NCBI GenBank assembly: GCA_013178305.1
Contig: JABLXB010000002.1
Coordinates: 248,001 to 312,000, forward strand
Direction: 5' to 3'
Source of the DNA: Bacillota bacterium
GTDB lineage: Bacteria; Bacillota; Sulfobacillia; JABLXB01
DNA length: 64,000 bases
Shown one piece after another: positions 48,513-57,723 of this stretch. Position 1 is the stretch's first letter. Each line of letters begins with the position of its first letter. The notes beneath the pieces are model-generated. The model worked only from the letters and a program-made list of their open reading frames with translations. It was not told the origin of the DNA and searched no databases. A program made the translations under genes and the position numbers.

Positions 48513-49565
48513 TCAGGATCGGAGGAGGAAACGCGCCAGGCCGGCCATCAGGAGCAGGCCGGCGATCCCGACGGACGGGTACAGGAACCGTACCACGTTG
48601 GTGAACCCCACGGATGCCAGGGCCACGGCGGCAGTGGAGGTCAGCACCGCGGCGCGGCGGCCGCGAGGGGACTCGGGGGTCGTTAGGCGTGACACGAACC
48701 CGTACAGTGCGGATATCGCTGTGGTGTAGATCGCGGCCAGTACCACGACGGCGTACAGCGCTCTCGCGAGGGGGTGAATAGCCCCGGCCACAAACAGCAT
48801 CGGGACGCCGTATGCGGCCGCCGCGGGCAGGTGCGAACTCACCGAAACGAACGTCGCCACAGCCGCGGCGCCGAGCCCCGCTCCGCCGACCGTGGCCCCG
48901 CGAATCGCGTCCTCGCGCGAGGCCAGCGCGGCCCCGAGCGGTGAGAGCACAGCCACCGTAAGCACGATGTTGTACGAGGCATACACTACGGCCGATAACG
49001 GCCAGGACGGGATAACGGCCGAGGACGGGCTTCGCCAGACCTCCGGCCGCAGGAAGTAGCCGGTCCGCAGCCCGGATACGACACCGAAAACGACCATCGC
49101 CGCGAACATCAGCGGCACGAGGAACGCCATCGAATCGACGATCCCCCGCAACCCCAGGAGGACCGTGACCGCAGACGCAACCGTCATCAGGATGGCGCCT
49201 GCGAACGGCTGCCAGCCGAGCTGCTCGCTCATGAGCGCGCCCGATCCCGCGACCATAGACACCAGGCCGCCGAACATGAAGAACGTGATGAGGTAGTCGA
49301 CGGCGCGACCGGCGAGCCCTCCCATCGAACGATTGAGGACGTCCCGGTAGGAAAGCGCGCCGGAGCGCCTGCCCAGTTCCATCACGGCATACCCGAAAAC
49401 CCCGAGGAGCAGCGTGGCGAGGGCCACTCCCCACGTCCCCACCGGGCCGAAGTAGCAGAAGAACTGGAGGATCTCCTGGCCGGTCGCGAATCCCGCCCCC
49501 ATTGCAGTGCCGATGTACGTCGCGCCCACCTGGTACGGAGTAACCGAGAGAACCCTGTTCTTCAC
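48513..49565 (-). CDS. YkvI-family membrane transporter (APC superfamily)
   Basis: 350 residues. SVTPYQVGATYIGTAMGAGF, ATGQEILQFFCYFGPVGTWG and SYRDVLNRSMGGLAGRAVDY are the typical N-terminal motifs of the YkvI group (compare Na+-dependent BrnQ/LIVCS-like folds). About ten helices, with a long outside loop missing. Substrate unknown. It is convergent with the CooS operon. Confidence 0.85.
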   Translation of the reverse strand: MKNRVLSVTPYQVGATYIGTAMGAGFATGQEILQFFCYFGPVGTWGVALATLLLGVFGYAVMELGRRSGALSYRDVLNRSMGGLAGRAVDYLITFFMFGGLVSMVAGSGALMSEQLGWQPFAGAILMTVASAVTVLLGLRGIVDSMAFLVPLMFAAMVVFGVVSGLRTGYFLRPEVWRSPSSAVIPSWPLSAVVYASYNIVLTVAVLSPLGAALASREDAIRGATVGGAGLGAAAVATFVSVSSHLPAAAAYGVPMLFVAGAIHPLARALYAVVVLAAIYTTAISALYGFVSRLTTPESPRGRRAAVLTSTAAVALASVGFTNVVRFLYPSVGIAGLLLMAGLARFLLRS

Positions 49566-49772
49566 GCCGGATGCCCCTCTTCCCCGCGCTGCCTGGTATT
49601 AGCCTACGCGGCTCGCCGTCAGGTCATCCAGCGCGCTGGGGCGCGCCTTATGTCGATAACCGTGTGGGGAGCGCCCTCCCCCAACGACACGTTTCTCCGG
49701 ACAGGCCCGGATACAATCCTGTATAGGGCCTCCCCGGAGGCCCCACACATCAGGACCAAGGAGGAGAGGCGT

Positions 49773-52064
49773 GTGCGAAGGTGGTTATCCCTGTTGCTCG
49801 TGCTCTTCTTGGTGCTCGGCCAGGCTGCGGGCGTATCCGCAAAGGTCATTGACAGCGAGCACGAAGAGGGCGCGTACTGGAAGGAGGTCCCGGACTACAC
49901 GGAGCGGCCGACGAGGCCGTACCCCAGTTACACCTACTACTCGGAACTGCCCGCCATTCTGCGCGACATCGACACGAGGAGCAACCGCGTCAAAGTGGAG
50001 GTGATGGGTCATTCGGCGCTGGGTCGCGATATGTTCCTGGTCACCGTAAGTGACCCGACCGCATTGGGACGCCTCGGCCACTACCAGGCGTTCCGCCACA
50101 CGATGCTGAAGGACCCCGATAAGGCGCAGGCAATGCTCGAAAAGGGCGACGATTTCAAGGTCCCCATATTCATCAACGCGAGCATACACGGGGGAGAAAC
50201 GCCCGGAGTCGACGCGGCCCTGCGGATGCTGCGGCGCCTCGCGTTCGACGATGACGAAGAGGTCCGCAAGATCCTGGACAACACGATCGTCCTCATCAAC
50301 ATCGTGCAGAACCCCGATGGACGGATAATCGACACGCGCCCGAACGGGAACGGTTTCGACTGCAACCGCGATTTCATCACGCTGTCGCAGCCGGAGTCGA
50401 GGGCGACCGCCGCGGCGATCGTCAAGTGGAAGCCGATGATATTCCTCGACCTCCACGGGTTCGTCAATCCAATGCTGATCGAGCCGTGCACGGTCCCCCA
50501 CAACCCCAACTACGAATACGACCTGTACATCAAGTGGGCGCTCGAGCAGGCCGAGGCCATGAGGACCTCGGTGGAGGCCAACACCCCGTTCCAGGCCGAA
50601 ATACCATACCTCGACTACGGCGAGGGTTGGGACGACTACCCCCCGATATTCACGCCCATGTACGCGATGTACCACGGCTCCATCGGCCACACGCTTGAAA
50701 CCCCCAAGAAAACCGAGGATGGCGTGAACGCCCACTACTACGCCATCATGGCCGCCGCACGCTTCGCCGCCGAAAACAAGGTCGCCATGTTCAACGACCA
50801 GATAGAGGTGTTCCGCCGCGGGATTGAACGCGTTGTGCAACCCGACATGCAATTCCCATACGCCTACGTCATCCCCGCCGATCCCGCCAACCAGAAGGAC
50901 CCGGTTCAAGCGGCCCGCGCCGTCGAGCACCTTCTCTTCAACGGTATCGAGGTGCAGCAGGCAAAGAAGTCGTTCGTCGCCGGCGGCAGGCAGTATCCGG
51001 CGGGCACGTTCGTGGTGCCCATGAATCAGCCGTTGAGGGCCCTCGCCAACACAATGCTCTGGGACGGCGAAGACATCTCCTACGAGGTCAGCGACATGTA
51101 CGACATATCCGCGTGGAACCTGCCCGAACTTTGGGGGTTCGACGCGGCCGCCGTGGCCGCCCCGTTCGACGCCTCGCTGGTCGGTCTGTCTAAACCGGAC
51201 TACCCCGCGGGCGCCGTGGACGGTGACGGCCCCGTTTACGTGCTCGAGAACCGTACCAACAACGCCGTCAAGGCCGTTAATGAATTGTTGAAGCGCGGCT
51301 TTCTCGTGCAAATAACCACCGCGCCCGTCCCCGCCGGTGGCGAAGCGACGCTGCCCGCAGGCACGTTCGTGATTCCGGCGGACCAGAGCGGCCTGCGCAA
51401 GGAGCTCGTTTCCCTTGCGAATCGCTACTCCATTGCGTTCAAGGGCTCGCCCGGCCCGGCGCCGGGTCTGAAGACCCTCACCACGCCTAAGGTCGCGGTA
51501 CTGGGCGACGCCGCGGTCACGTTCGTCCTGAGAAACCTCGGATTCAACGTGACGACCATCGCGCCGTCCGACCCGCTCGGCGCTTACGACGTGCTGGTGG
51601 CGTCGTCCGCGGCGCCGGCCGCTGCCGTGCGGTCGTTCGTCCAGTCGGGAAAGGGATACGTGGGGATCGGGCGCTACGGCCTGACCGGGGACCTCGGCAC
51701 GATGCTGCCGGTTACGTACGCCTACGGTAACGCCTACGACAACGGTGTAGTCCGCGCCCGCTACGGGCCGGAAGGGGTCGTGGCCGCATACTACGGCCTC
51801 GATGACTATGCGTTCGTTTACCGGCCCCTGTGGTTCACCGGGGTGGGGCCGGGTGTGGCCGTGGACTCGTGGTACGGCAACGGCCAGTTCTTCGTCGCGG
51901 GCTTCTGGCCGAACCGCGAGCCGGCGGCGGGCAAACCCGCGGTCGTCAGCGGCTCATTCGGTCAGGGCAAGGTGGTCTACGTAGGGTTCCAGCCGGCGTT
52001 CCGCGCGCACACCGAGTACACGTTCAGGCTGCTGTCGAACTCGATCTTCCACTGTTTGAAATAA
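49773..52064 (+). CDS. Secreted M14-family zinc carboxypeptidase
   Basis: 763 residues from GTG 49773 (AAGGAGGAG upstream; the frame is open 41 codons further). Signal peptide WLSLLLVLFLVLGQAAGVSA. The catalytic domain has the Zn motif SIHGGETPGVDAAL (HxxE), FDCNRDFITLSQPES, the third ligand in IFLDLHGFVNPMLIEPC and Glu in GHTLETPKK. A second half (about 380-763) has repeated beta segments (ENRTNNAVKAVNELLKRGFL, KGYVGIGRYGL) and probably binds substrate or the wall. It removes C-terminal residues outside the cell. Confidence 0.92.
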   Translation: MRRWLSLLLVLFLVLGQAAGVSAKVIDSEHEEGAYWKEVPDYTERPTRPYPSYTYYSELPAILRDIDTRSNRVKVEVMGHSALGRDMFLVTVSDPTALGRLGHYQAFRHTMLKDPDKAQAMLEKGDDFKVPIFINASIHGGETPGVDAALRMLRRLAFDDDEEVRKILDNTIVLINIVQNPDGRIIDTRPNGNGFDCNRDFITLSQPESRATAAAIVKWKPMIFLDLHGFVNPMLIEPCTVPHNPNYEYDLYIKWALEQAEAMRTSVEANTPFQAEIPYLDYGEGWDDYPPIFTPMYAMYHGSIGHTLETPKKTEDGVNAHYYAIMAAARFAAENKVAMFNDQIEVFRRGIERVVQPDMQFPYAYVIPADPANQKDPVQAARAVEHLLFNGIEVQQAKKSFVAGGRQYPAGTFVVPMNQPLRALANTMLWDGEDISYEVSDMYDISAWNLPELWGFDAAAVAAPFDASLVGLSKPDYPAGAVDGDGPVYVLENRTNNAVKAVNELLKRGFLVQITTAPVPAGGEATLPAGTFVIPADQSGLRKELVSLANRYSIAFKGSPGPAPGLKTLTTPKVAVLGDAAVTFVLRNLGFNVTTIAPSDPLGAYDVLVASSAAPAAAVRSFVQSGKGYVGIGRYGLTGDLGTMLPVTYAYGNAYDNGVVRARYGPEGVVAAYYGLDDYAFVYRPLWFTGVGPGVAVDSWYGNGQFFVAGFWPNREPAAGKPAVVSGSFGQGKVVYVGFQPAFRAHTEYTFRLLSNSIFHCLK

Positions 52065-52122
52065 ACACAGCCTGTAAATATTTCTTAGATAGGTAGACAA
52101 ACGGCCATATCTGGGTTGGGAT

Positions 52123-52153
52123 GTGGGCGACCAGGAGGTCGCTCACTCTTTTT
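52123..52153 (+). terminator. Rho-independent terminator after the M14 peptidase
   Basis: GTGGGCGACC (52123-52132), loop AGGA, GGTCGCTCAC (52137-52146), then TCTTTTT. The stem has one mismatch. It ends the peptidase transcript and insulates the island. Confidence 0.85.
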
Positions 52154-52182
52154 ATGCGTTCCCTTAAAAGGGGTGTTGTTAT

Positions 52183-52199
52183 CGGAATCGTTAATTCCG
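52183..52199. promoter_or_regulatory. Candidate IclR-type operator upstream of the island operon
   Basis: CGGAATCGTTAATTCCG, a perfect 6-5-6 inverted repeat. IclR-family sites are often GGAA/TTCC dyads of this kind. The island ends with an IclR-family gene, so it is a natural candidate target. Confidence 0.5.
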
Positions 52200-52315
52200 C
52201 ACTTGAGTCAAGGAGGAGAACTTCGCAGACTGCAGAACATATCACTCGACGCAAATGATAATTGCACTAAGTGAAACATTTCCGTGGGCACTCGTAAGGG
52301 GTAGGGCGGCGTGGA

Positions 52316-52748
52316 GTGGTCGTCTACGCCGGCGTCGACTACGAGGCAATCCTCCGCCAGGCCGAACGGGAGGCCGACGTGATTGTCTGGGACGGTGGAA
52401 ATAACGACTTCCCCTTCTACAAGCCGGATATCCATATCACCCTGGTTGACCCGCACCGGCCCGGGCACGAGCTGCGTTATCACCCTGGATAAACTAACCT
52501 CCGAATGGCCCACGTCATTATCATCAACAAAGTCGACACCGCCACCCCTGAGGGAGTCGCCACCGTCCGCGACACCATCGCCAACTATTAACACTGCCGG
52601 CTACGATTTGGTGGTTTCGGCGACACCGATCGACTTGAGACGAGTAGCCAACTTCGATAAGCCGGTGCTGAGGGTGCGATACGAGCTCCAGGAAATAGGT
52701 AAGCCGACACTGGATGACGTGCTCGCGCAGCTGAACCCCATCCGGTAG
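52316..52748 (+). pseudogene. Decayed cyclic 2,3-diphosphoglycerate synthetase-like GTPase gene
   Basis: Frame 1 from 52316 reads VYAGVDYEAILRQAEREADV and IVWDGGNNDFPFYKPDIHIT, then LVDPHRPGHELRYHPG, a TAA at 52490, and TNLRMAHVIIINKVDTATPE, ending at TAA 52589. The +1 frame then gives AGYDLVVSATPIDLRRVANF and a family-type C-terminus to 52748. This is the order of cDPGS-like GTPases, but the N-terminal part and the large middle are missing and two stops interrupt it. It is the left edge of the island. Confidence 0.75.
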
Positions 52749-52769
52749 CGGATGAAGAGGAGGGGTATC

Positions 52770-54068
52770 ATGACAAGACGTGGCGCTGATTGGTATCACC
52801 GGGCAGAAATGGGCATATCGGGTAGTCTTGTGCATGACTGGCCCAACGTCCCAATTGAAAGGGCTCAGGGTTGCTACGCTTACGGGCCCAACGGGGAAAC
52901 GTACATGGATTTTTGCGGAGGGATGGCCACTAACAATACCGGTCACTGCCATCCAAAGGTCGTAGCGGCGATAAAGGAGCAGGCAGAAAGGCTTATTCAC
53001 GGGCCTATGGGTGTACTGCTCTACGAGCCGATCGTGCGGCTGGCGGAGGAATTGGCGAAGGTCACTCCGGACGGCCTGAACTCGTTCTTCTTCTTGAACA
53101 GCGGTTCAGAAGCAGTCGAAGGCGCAATCAAGATGGCAAGATATGTCACTTCCCGGCCGGGTATCGTTTCCTTTGTAGGCGGTTTTCACGGAAGAACGAT
53201 GGGTGCGGCCTCGTTGACCACTTCAAAGTCCAAATACAGAAAGCACTATGAACCTCTGATGGGTGGGGTATACCAGATCCCCTACCCGTACTGTTTTCGT
53301 TGTCCATGCGGGTTGACCGAGGGTAGCTGCAATCTGAAGTGCTTTCATTTTGTTCAGGATTTGTTTGACCACTGCATTCAACCGTCGGAGGTTTCATGCT
53401 TCATCATCGAGCCGATCCTCGGGGAGGGCGGTTACGTCGTGGCCCCTCCCGAGTACCTTGCGAAACTAAGGGAGGTATGCACCGAAAACGGCATACTCCT
53501 GGTCTTTGACGAAGTCCAGAGCGGCTTTGGCCGGACAGGGACGATGTTTGCAGCCCAGGGAGTAGGGGTTACTCCGGACATCATGGCTATTGCCAAGGGG
53601 ATCGCTTCAGGAATGCCGTTGAGTGCTACCGTTTCATCCAGGGAACTGATGTCTCAGTGGACAGCAGGGGCTCACGGCACCACCTTTGGCGGCAACCCGG
53701 TATCCTGCGCCGCCGCTCTGGCCACGCTCGAAGTGTTCAGAGAAGAGAATCTCCTTGAGAACACCCGGCGCCAGGGAAGCCGCGCCATGGAGTTTCTTAA
53801 GAAGTTGAAGGCTAAATACACTGTTATTGGCGACGTTCGGGGCAGAGGGCTTATGATCGGGATTGAACTGGTCGAACCTGTCGACGGACATACCCCGAAT
53901 CCCGGAGCGGTTGAGTCCGTGCTGCAACGTTGCCTGGACAGAGGGCTCGTCCTTTACCCGGCAGGCACGTACAGCCAGGTTATTCGCTTCATCCCGCCGC
54001 TGATCGTGGCGGACGACGAGTTGGATAAGGCCCTGGACATCTTCGAGCAGGCTGTCGCATCCCTCTGA
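52770..54068 (+). CDS. Class III PLP aminotransferase (GabT-like)
   Basis: 432 residues from ATG 52770 (GAGGAGGGG upstream). [56 protein letters not shown] and [20 protein letters not shown] are followed by the PLP Lys in [14 protein letters not shown] and by [17 protein letters not shown] Cys-rich stretch ([20 protein letters not shown]) near residue 185 is seen in a subgroup of these enzymes and might bind metal. It transfers amino groups from an omega- or similar amine. The real substrate may be the one imported by the adjacent ECF system. Confidence 0.9.
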   Translation: MTRRGADWYHRAEMGISGSLVHDWPNVPIERAQGCYAYGPNGETYMDFCGGMATNNTGHCHPKVVAAIKEQAERLIHGPMGVLLYEPIVRLAEELAKVTPDGLNSFFFLNSGSEAVEGAIKMARYVTSRPGIVSFVGGFHGRTMGAASLTTSKSKYRKHYEPLMGGVYQIPYPYCFRCPCGLTEGSCNLKCFHFVQDLFDHCIQPSEVSCFIIEPILGEGGYVVAPPEYLAKLREVCTENGILLVFDEVQSGFGRTGTMFAAQGVGVTPDIMAIAKGIASGMPLSATVSSRELMSQWTAGAHGTTFGGNPVSCAAALATLEVFREENLLENTRRQGSRAMEFLKKLKAKYTVIGDVRGRGLMIGIELVEPVDGHTPNPGAVESVLQRCLDRGLVLYPAGTYSQVIRFIPPLIVADDELDKALDIFEQAVASL

Positions 54069-54085
54069 AAAAGGGAGGTTGATAA

Positions 54086-54133
54086 ATGGAGTACGCTTTA
54101 TACCGTATGGTGACCGATGAAGTGCTCCGGTAG
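54086..54133 (+). CDS. Candidate 15-aa peptide between aminotransferase and ECF genes
   Basis: MEYALYRMVTDEVLR after GGGAGG, 17 bases beyond the aminotransferase stop. It may be a relic or a translational spacer. Confidence 0.3.
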   Translation: MEYALYRMVTDEVLR

Positions 54134-54229
54134 GAGATTCGCCGTCAGTGAAACGTTTCGGCGAGAGTCATCGACCTGCAGTAAGTAATTCGGCCCGAGA
54201 CAGTTGAGAGAAAAAGGAGGCACAGTGAA

Positions 54230-55012
54230 GTGGCCGAGCCGGTCGTCAAGGAAGCTCAAAAGCGGGTAGGGGGAGCATCGGTGGCCTGGATCACTCTGTT
54301 CGGCGCCCTCACTGGCGTGACTGCGCTTGTACCGATCTTCCCCTATGTAGGAGGTGGGGGCTATGTCCCCCTGTTGGTGCCGTTTGCTGCCCTGGCTCCG
54401 CTGCTCCTGGGACCTGTCGGTGGGATCACGTCCTCCATCGTTGGGGGAGGTATCGGAATGTTCCTGGCTCCGGCTGCCTTCCCTCTTGGAGTGGTAGATG
54501 TTTTCGTAACCGCAGTCGTGCCTGCCATCTATACTGCCCTTACAGTGAATAACGATCGTTACTGGAAACTCAACTTGTTGGCAATGGCCATAGGCGGCGG
54601 CATTGGCCTGTTGGTTCCGTACTACATTCCTGGCCCGGCAGCGGGTTTCGAAAGGCCTGCCACGATTGTATATCCCGCCCTGAGTGCCATCTACTGGCTC
54701 CCGTCCCTGCTTATTATTGCCAGCCCTCTAGGTCGGCGCTTTATCCCGGAGTGGTCGCGTTCAGATAACGCCAGGATGCGGTACCTGGGTATCCTGATCG
54801 CGTATCTGGCGTCGCTGTGGGTGTGGTGGAATCCTTGGACTCGACCATATTGGTACCTCCAGAAGTTCCCCCTGGCCCTGGGCATTGCGACCTGCATCGG
54901 GTACTCCTGGTGGATACCCACCCTTGCGGTAGTCATCACGGCGATAACTATCCCAATTCTCGAGGCACTGAAACGAAGCGGGTTGCCCAAGATAGACATG
55001 GCTCTCTGGTAA
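54230..55012 (+). CDS. ECF-type S component (substrate-binding membrane protein)
   Basis: 260 residues; start GTG 54230 with AGGAGG upstream. SVAWITLFGALTGVTALVPI, then LLVPFAALAPLLLGPVGGIT, IVGGGIGMFLAPAAFPLGVV and several later helices, about 7 in total. The N-terminal 'IxALFxALtaV' and the loop GPVGGITSSIVGG fit S components (ThiT/QueT size plus an extra C-terminal pair of helices). It lacks the CbiM/NikM start MHIP, so it is not a typical Ni/Co subunit. Specificity is unknown; context suggests a hydroxy- or amino-acid. Confidence 0.72.
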   Translation: MAEPVVKEAQKRVGGASVAWITLFGALTGVTALVPIFPYVGGGGYVPLLVPFAALAPLLLGPVGGITSSIVGGGIGMFLAPAAFPLGVVDVFVTAVVPAIYTALTVNNDRYWKLNLLAMAIGGGIGLLVPYYIPGPAAGFERPATIVYPALSAIYWLPSLLIIASPLGRRFIPEWSRSDNARMRYLGILIAYLASLWVWWNPWTRPYWYLQKFPLALGIATCIGYSWWIPTLAVVITAITIPILEALKRSGLPKIDMALW

Positions 55013-55023
55013 ATGTTGTATCC

Positions 55024-55056
55024 GGGCGAAGTTCCGCACCTTGCGGAGCTTCGCCC
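55024..55056 (+). promoter_or_regulatory. Strong intra-operon hairpin between S component and ATPase genes
   Basis: GGGCGAAGTTCCGCA (55024-55038), loop CCT, TGCGGAGCTTCGCCC (55042-55056), with one wobble in 15 bp. No T tract follows, so it is more likely an mRNA-stability or processing element that raises S-component output over the ATPase/T genes than a terminator. Confidence 0.6.
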
Positions 55057-55094
55057 GATCGAGCTCTTCACGGGTGGGGAGGGATCAGGTATCT

Positions 55095-56927
55095 ATGAAT
55101 CCCAGCGCCGGCAGTCAATGTGGTAGGGCTTTGGAGCACGAGCCTGTTGTGATGCTTAGAGGCCTGAGCTTTGCGTATGATAGGGATGTTCCAGCCCTGC
55201 GCAACATCGATTTGGAAGTCCACCTGGGGGATTTCGTCGCTGTACTTGGTGCCAACGGCGCTGGCAAGTCCACCCTTTGCTACATACTGACGGGCACCAT
55301 CCCACACATCTACGGAGGCCGGCGAACTGGGGAAGTACTGGTGGACGGCGCCGATCCCTGGGAGCAGCCGATGTACGAGACTGCGAGGGGGTGTTCCATG
55401 GTCTTGCAGGATCCGGAAGCGCAGCTGTTCATGCCGGATCTCTTCATGGAAATGGCTTTCGGGCCGGCCAATCTCGGCCTGGAGAAAGAGGAGATAAAGC
55501 GACGGGTTCAGGACGTAATGGAAATCGTGGGACTTCGCGGAATGGAGAGGCGCAAGCCCCGTGCCCTCTCAGGTGGTCAAAAACAGCGGGCTGCCCTGGG
55601 GAGCGTACTCACCATGTTTCCGCGGCTGCTGGTGTTGGACGAACCCACATCACAGCTCGATCCTTTGGGCTCGGCTGAGGTTGTGCGAGCCCTCGAGAGC
55701 ATCCGACGGACTGTCCAGCTCACCATCGTTATGACTACACATAAGACAGAAGAAATTGTGGGCCTGGCCAACCGCGCCGTGGTACTCAATCAAGGTACTG
55801 TAGAGGCCTGCGGCTCTCTCGACGAGGTGCTGGGGAATGTAAGCATGCTTGAGCGAGTAGGCGTACAGCCTCCGCCCTTGCGCAAGTTCTACTACTTCCT
55901 GCGCGATAAACCTGGTAGCGGTGTTGACGAGTACTTACCAGACCAACCTTGTAGCCAGTTAACGATTCCGGGAGTGGCTCGTTCCGTGAATAACCTCCTG
56001 GATAAAGGAGTACTGCGAGCCAATCCGGTACTCGCTCCCCCTCATATCCTGACCAGCAATGGTGGGCTTTTGCTAGAAGTTGAGAACGTAACCTACTATT
56101 ATCCTGGTGAACCCCCCGTAAAGGCTCTCGACAGGGTAAATCTTGAAGTGCGGAAGGGCGAGTTCGTAGGTATTGTAGGGCAGAATGGCTCCGGCAAGAG
56201 CACTCTGGTAAAAGCTATTGTGGGTCTCCTGCGGCCCTCAGAGGGCACGATCAGGTTTCACGGCGAAGACATTTCCGCGCTTTCCGTGGGCGAGATTGCC
56301 ACTCGAATTGGTTTAGTGCTTCAAAACCCTGATTACCAGCTATTTACGATTTCGGCGGAGGAAGAGGTGAGATTTGGTCTTAGAAACATCAACCTTTCGG
56401 AAGAGGAGACTCGGAGGCGTACGCAGGATGTCCTGCGCCTCACTGGTCTGGAGGCAGCTAGCGATACCTTTCCGTTCAAGCTGAGTTTCGGAGACCGGCG
56501 TAAACTGGCAGTGGCAGCAGTTCTTGCGATAGGACCCGAGGTCCTGATCATGGACGAACCCACCACTGCCCAGGATCATCGCGGCAGATACCTGTTGGCG
56601 GATATTGCTCGCGAGCTGCGGGAACGCGGAGGGCAGACGATCCTCATGATCTCTCACGACATGGAGTTGCTGGCTCAGTATGCAGATCGCCTGGTGGTAA
56701 TGTATAACGGTGGAGTGCTACTCGACGGTCCCGCCCGCGAGGTGTTTTTTCGCACAAAGGAGCTGCAAAAAACCTATCTGGTGCCCCCCGTAGGTTGCGC
56801 CCTGGCCTCGCAATTGACAGGACTCGGCGACTCGTCTGGCATCCTTACAGTGGACGAACTTCTGCAGGCCCTGGAACTAACAACGGGTATCGTCGAAGGG
56901 GACAGAATTGATGCAGACCGCCTTTGA
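55095..56927 (+). CDS. ECF ATPase, two ABC domains fused
   Basis: 610 residues from ATG 55095 (GGGGAGGG upstream). Domain 1 (15-270): Walker A LGANGAGKSTL, signature LSGGQKQRAAL, Walker B LLVLDEPTSQLD. Domain 2 (about 325-590): GQNGSGKSTLVKAIVGLLRP, a degenerate signature LSFGDRRKLAVAA and LIMDEPTTAQD. Both Q-loops (VLQDPEAQLF, VLQNPDYQLF) resemble CbiO/EcfA. It energises uptake with EcfT. The two halves correspond to EcfA and EcfA'. Confidence 0.92.
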   Translation: MNPSAGSQCGRALEHEPVVMLRGLSFAYDRDVPALRNIDLEVHLGDFVAVLGANGAGKSTLCYILTGTIPHIYGGRRTGEVLVDGADPWEQPMYETARGCSMVLQDPEAQLFMPDLFMEMAFGPANLGLEKEEIKRRVQDVMEIVGLRGMERRKPRALSGGQKQRAALGSVLTMFPRLLVLDEPTSQLDPLGSAEVVRALESIRRTVQLTIVMTTHKTEEIVGLANRAVVLNQGTVEACGSLDEVLGNVSMLERVGVQPPPLRKFYYFLRDKPGSGVDEYLPDQPCSQLTIPGVARSVNNLLDKGVLRANPVLAPPHILTSNGGLLLEVENVTYYYPGEPPVKALDRVNLEVRKGEFVGIVGQNGSGKSTLVKAIVGLLRPSEGTIRFHGEDISALSVGEIATRIGLVLQNPDYQLFTISAEEEVRFGLRNINLSEEETRRRTQDVLRLTGLEAASDTFPFKLSFGDRRKLAVAAVLAIGPEVLIMDEPTTAQDHRGRYLLADIARELRERGGQTILMISHDMELLAQYADRLVVMYNGGVLLDGPAREVFFRTKELQKTYLVPPVGCALASQLTGLGDSSGILTVDELLQALELTTGIVEGDRIDADRL

Positions 56928-57723
56928 TTACGTGCCACGAGACACATTCGTCCATCGATTGAATCCAGCCACGAAGATGGTCTTTGTGATTCTAACCCTG
57001 GGTGTCGTGATGATTCCATACGCCCCGCGCTGGCAGGACATGAAAGCTCTCTTGCTTTGGCTTAGCCTGACCGGCATCCTTTGGGCTGTGGCCCACATCA
57101 GTCCAAAACAGTTCTACGGCGTGCTCAAGATCCTTACGGGCACCTTCGTTTTTGTGATCCTTATCCAGGCTTTCATGTACCGTGGGACTCATATCCTGAT
57201 TCGTTTTGGTAAGCTGCAGATACCGGGAGGAGCAGACCTGGGCGTAATTACGCAGGAAGGGTTGTTCTTCGGCATCCTCCTGTGTGTACGCATTCTTGTA
57301 GCGGTTGGGGCCCTGCCGCTATTCGTCGTTACCACTTCTTCATCCAAGATAATGGCCGTACTGCAATCTTTGAAGATACCACCGAAGCTCACCTTCATGT
57401 TTGTGAGCTCACTGACTTTTACCTCCCTCATCTTCGAAATCTGGGAAAGCATTATTGAGGCTCAAAAACTGCGAGCCTTTGACATTGACTCCATGACAAT
57501 ATGGCAAAAAGCGAAGCGCGCTTATGTGCCGGTGCTCGTTCCCATGATCCTTTTGCTCTTCCGCAAGGGCAACGATCTGCAAATTGCTTTGGAATCCAGG
57601 GCGTTCGGATCACCGGCGCAGCCGACACAAATGGAAGAGGTGCCCATGAAAGTGAATGATTATCTTGCGTTCATGGTGATGACAGTTGTGTTTGCCGGTG
57701 TTCTATACCTGAAGTTTCATTGA
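56911..57723 (+). CDS. ecfT: ECF transporter T component (EcfT/CbiQ-like)
   Basis: 270 residues from ATG 56911, overlapping the ATPase gene by 17 bases. DTFVHRLNPATKMVFVILTL is the typical EcfT start, and EIWESIIEAQKLRAFDIDSM with LQIALESRAFGS holds the two coupling 'Ala-Arg-Gly'-like motifs (here AQKLRAF and ESRAF). About six helices. It couples the ATPase to the S component. Confidence 0.9.
   Translation: MQTAFDYVPRDTFVHRLNPATKMVFVILTLGVVMIPYAPRWQDMKALLLWLSLTGILWAVAHISPKQFYGVLKILTGTFVFVILIQAFMYRGTHILIRFGKLQIPGGADLGVITQEGLFFGILLCVRILVAVGALPLFVVTTSSSKIMAVLQSLKIPPKLTFMFVSSLTFTSLIFEIWESIIEAQKLRAFDIDSMTIWQKAKRAYVPVLVPMILLLFRKGNDLQIALESRAFGSPAQPTQMEEVPMKVNDYLAFMVMTVVFAGVLYLKFH

Noticed and set aside
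49785-51311. 508-codon minus-strand frame inside the M14 peptidase
   Set aside because: His/Val/Arg-rich shadow of the peptidase, which has a signal peptide, Zn motif and good SD.
54230-55012. Nickel-specific S component (LarMN/NikM type) serving the LarA-like enzyme
   Set aside because: Lacks the MHIP N-terminal metal-binding start of CbiM/NikM proteins.
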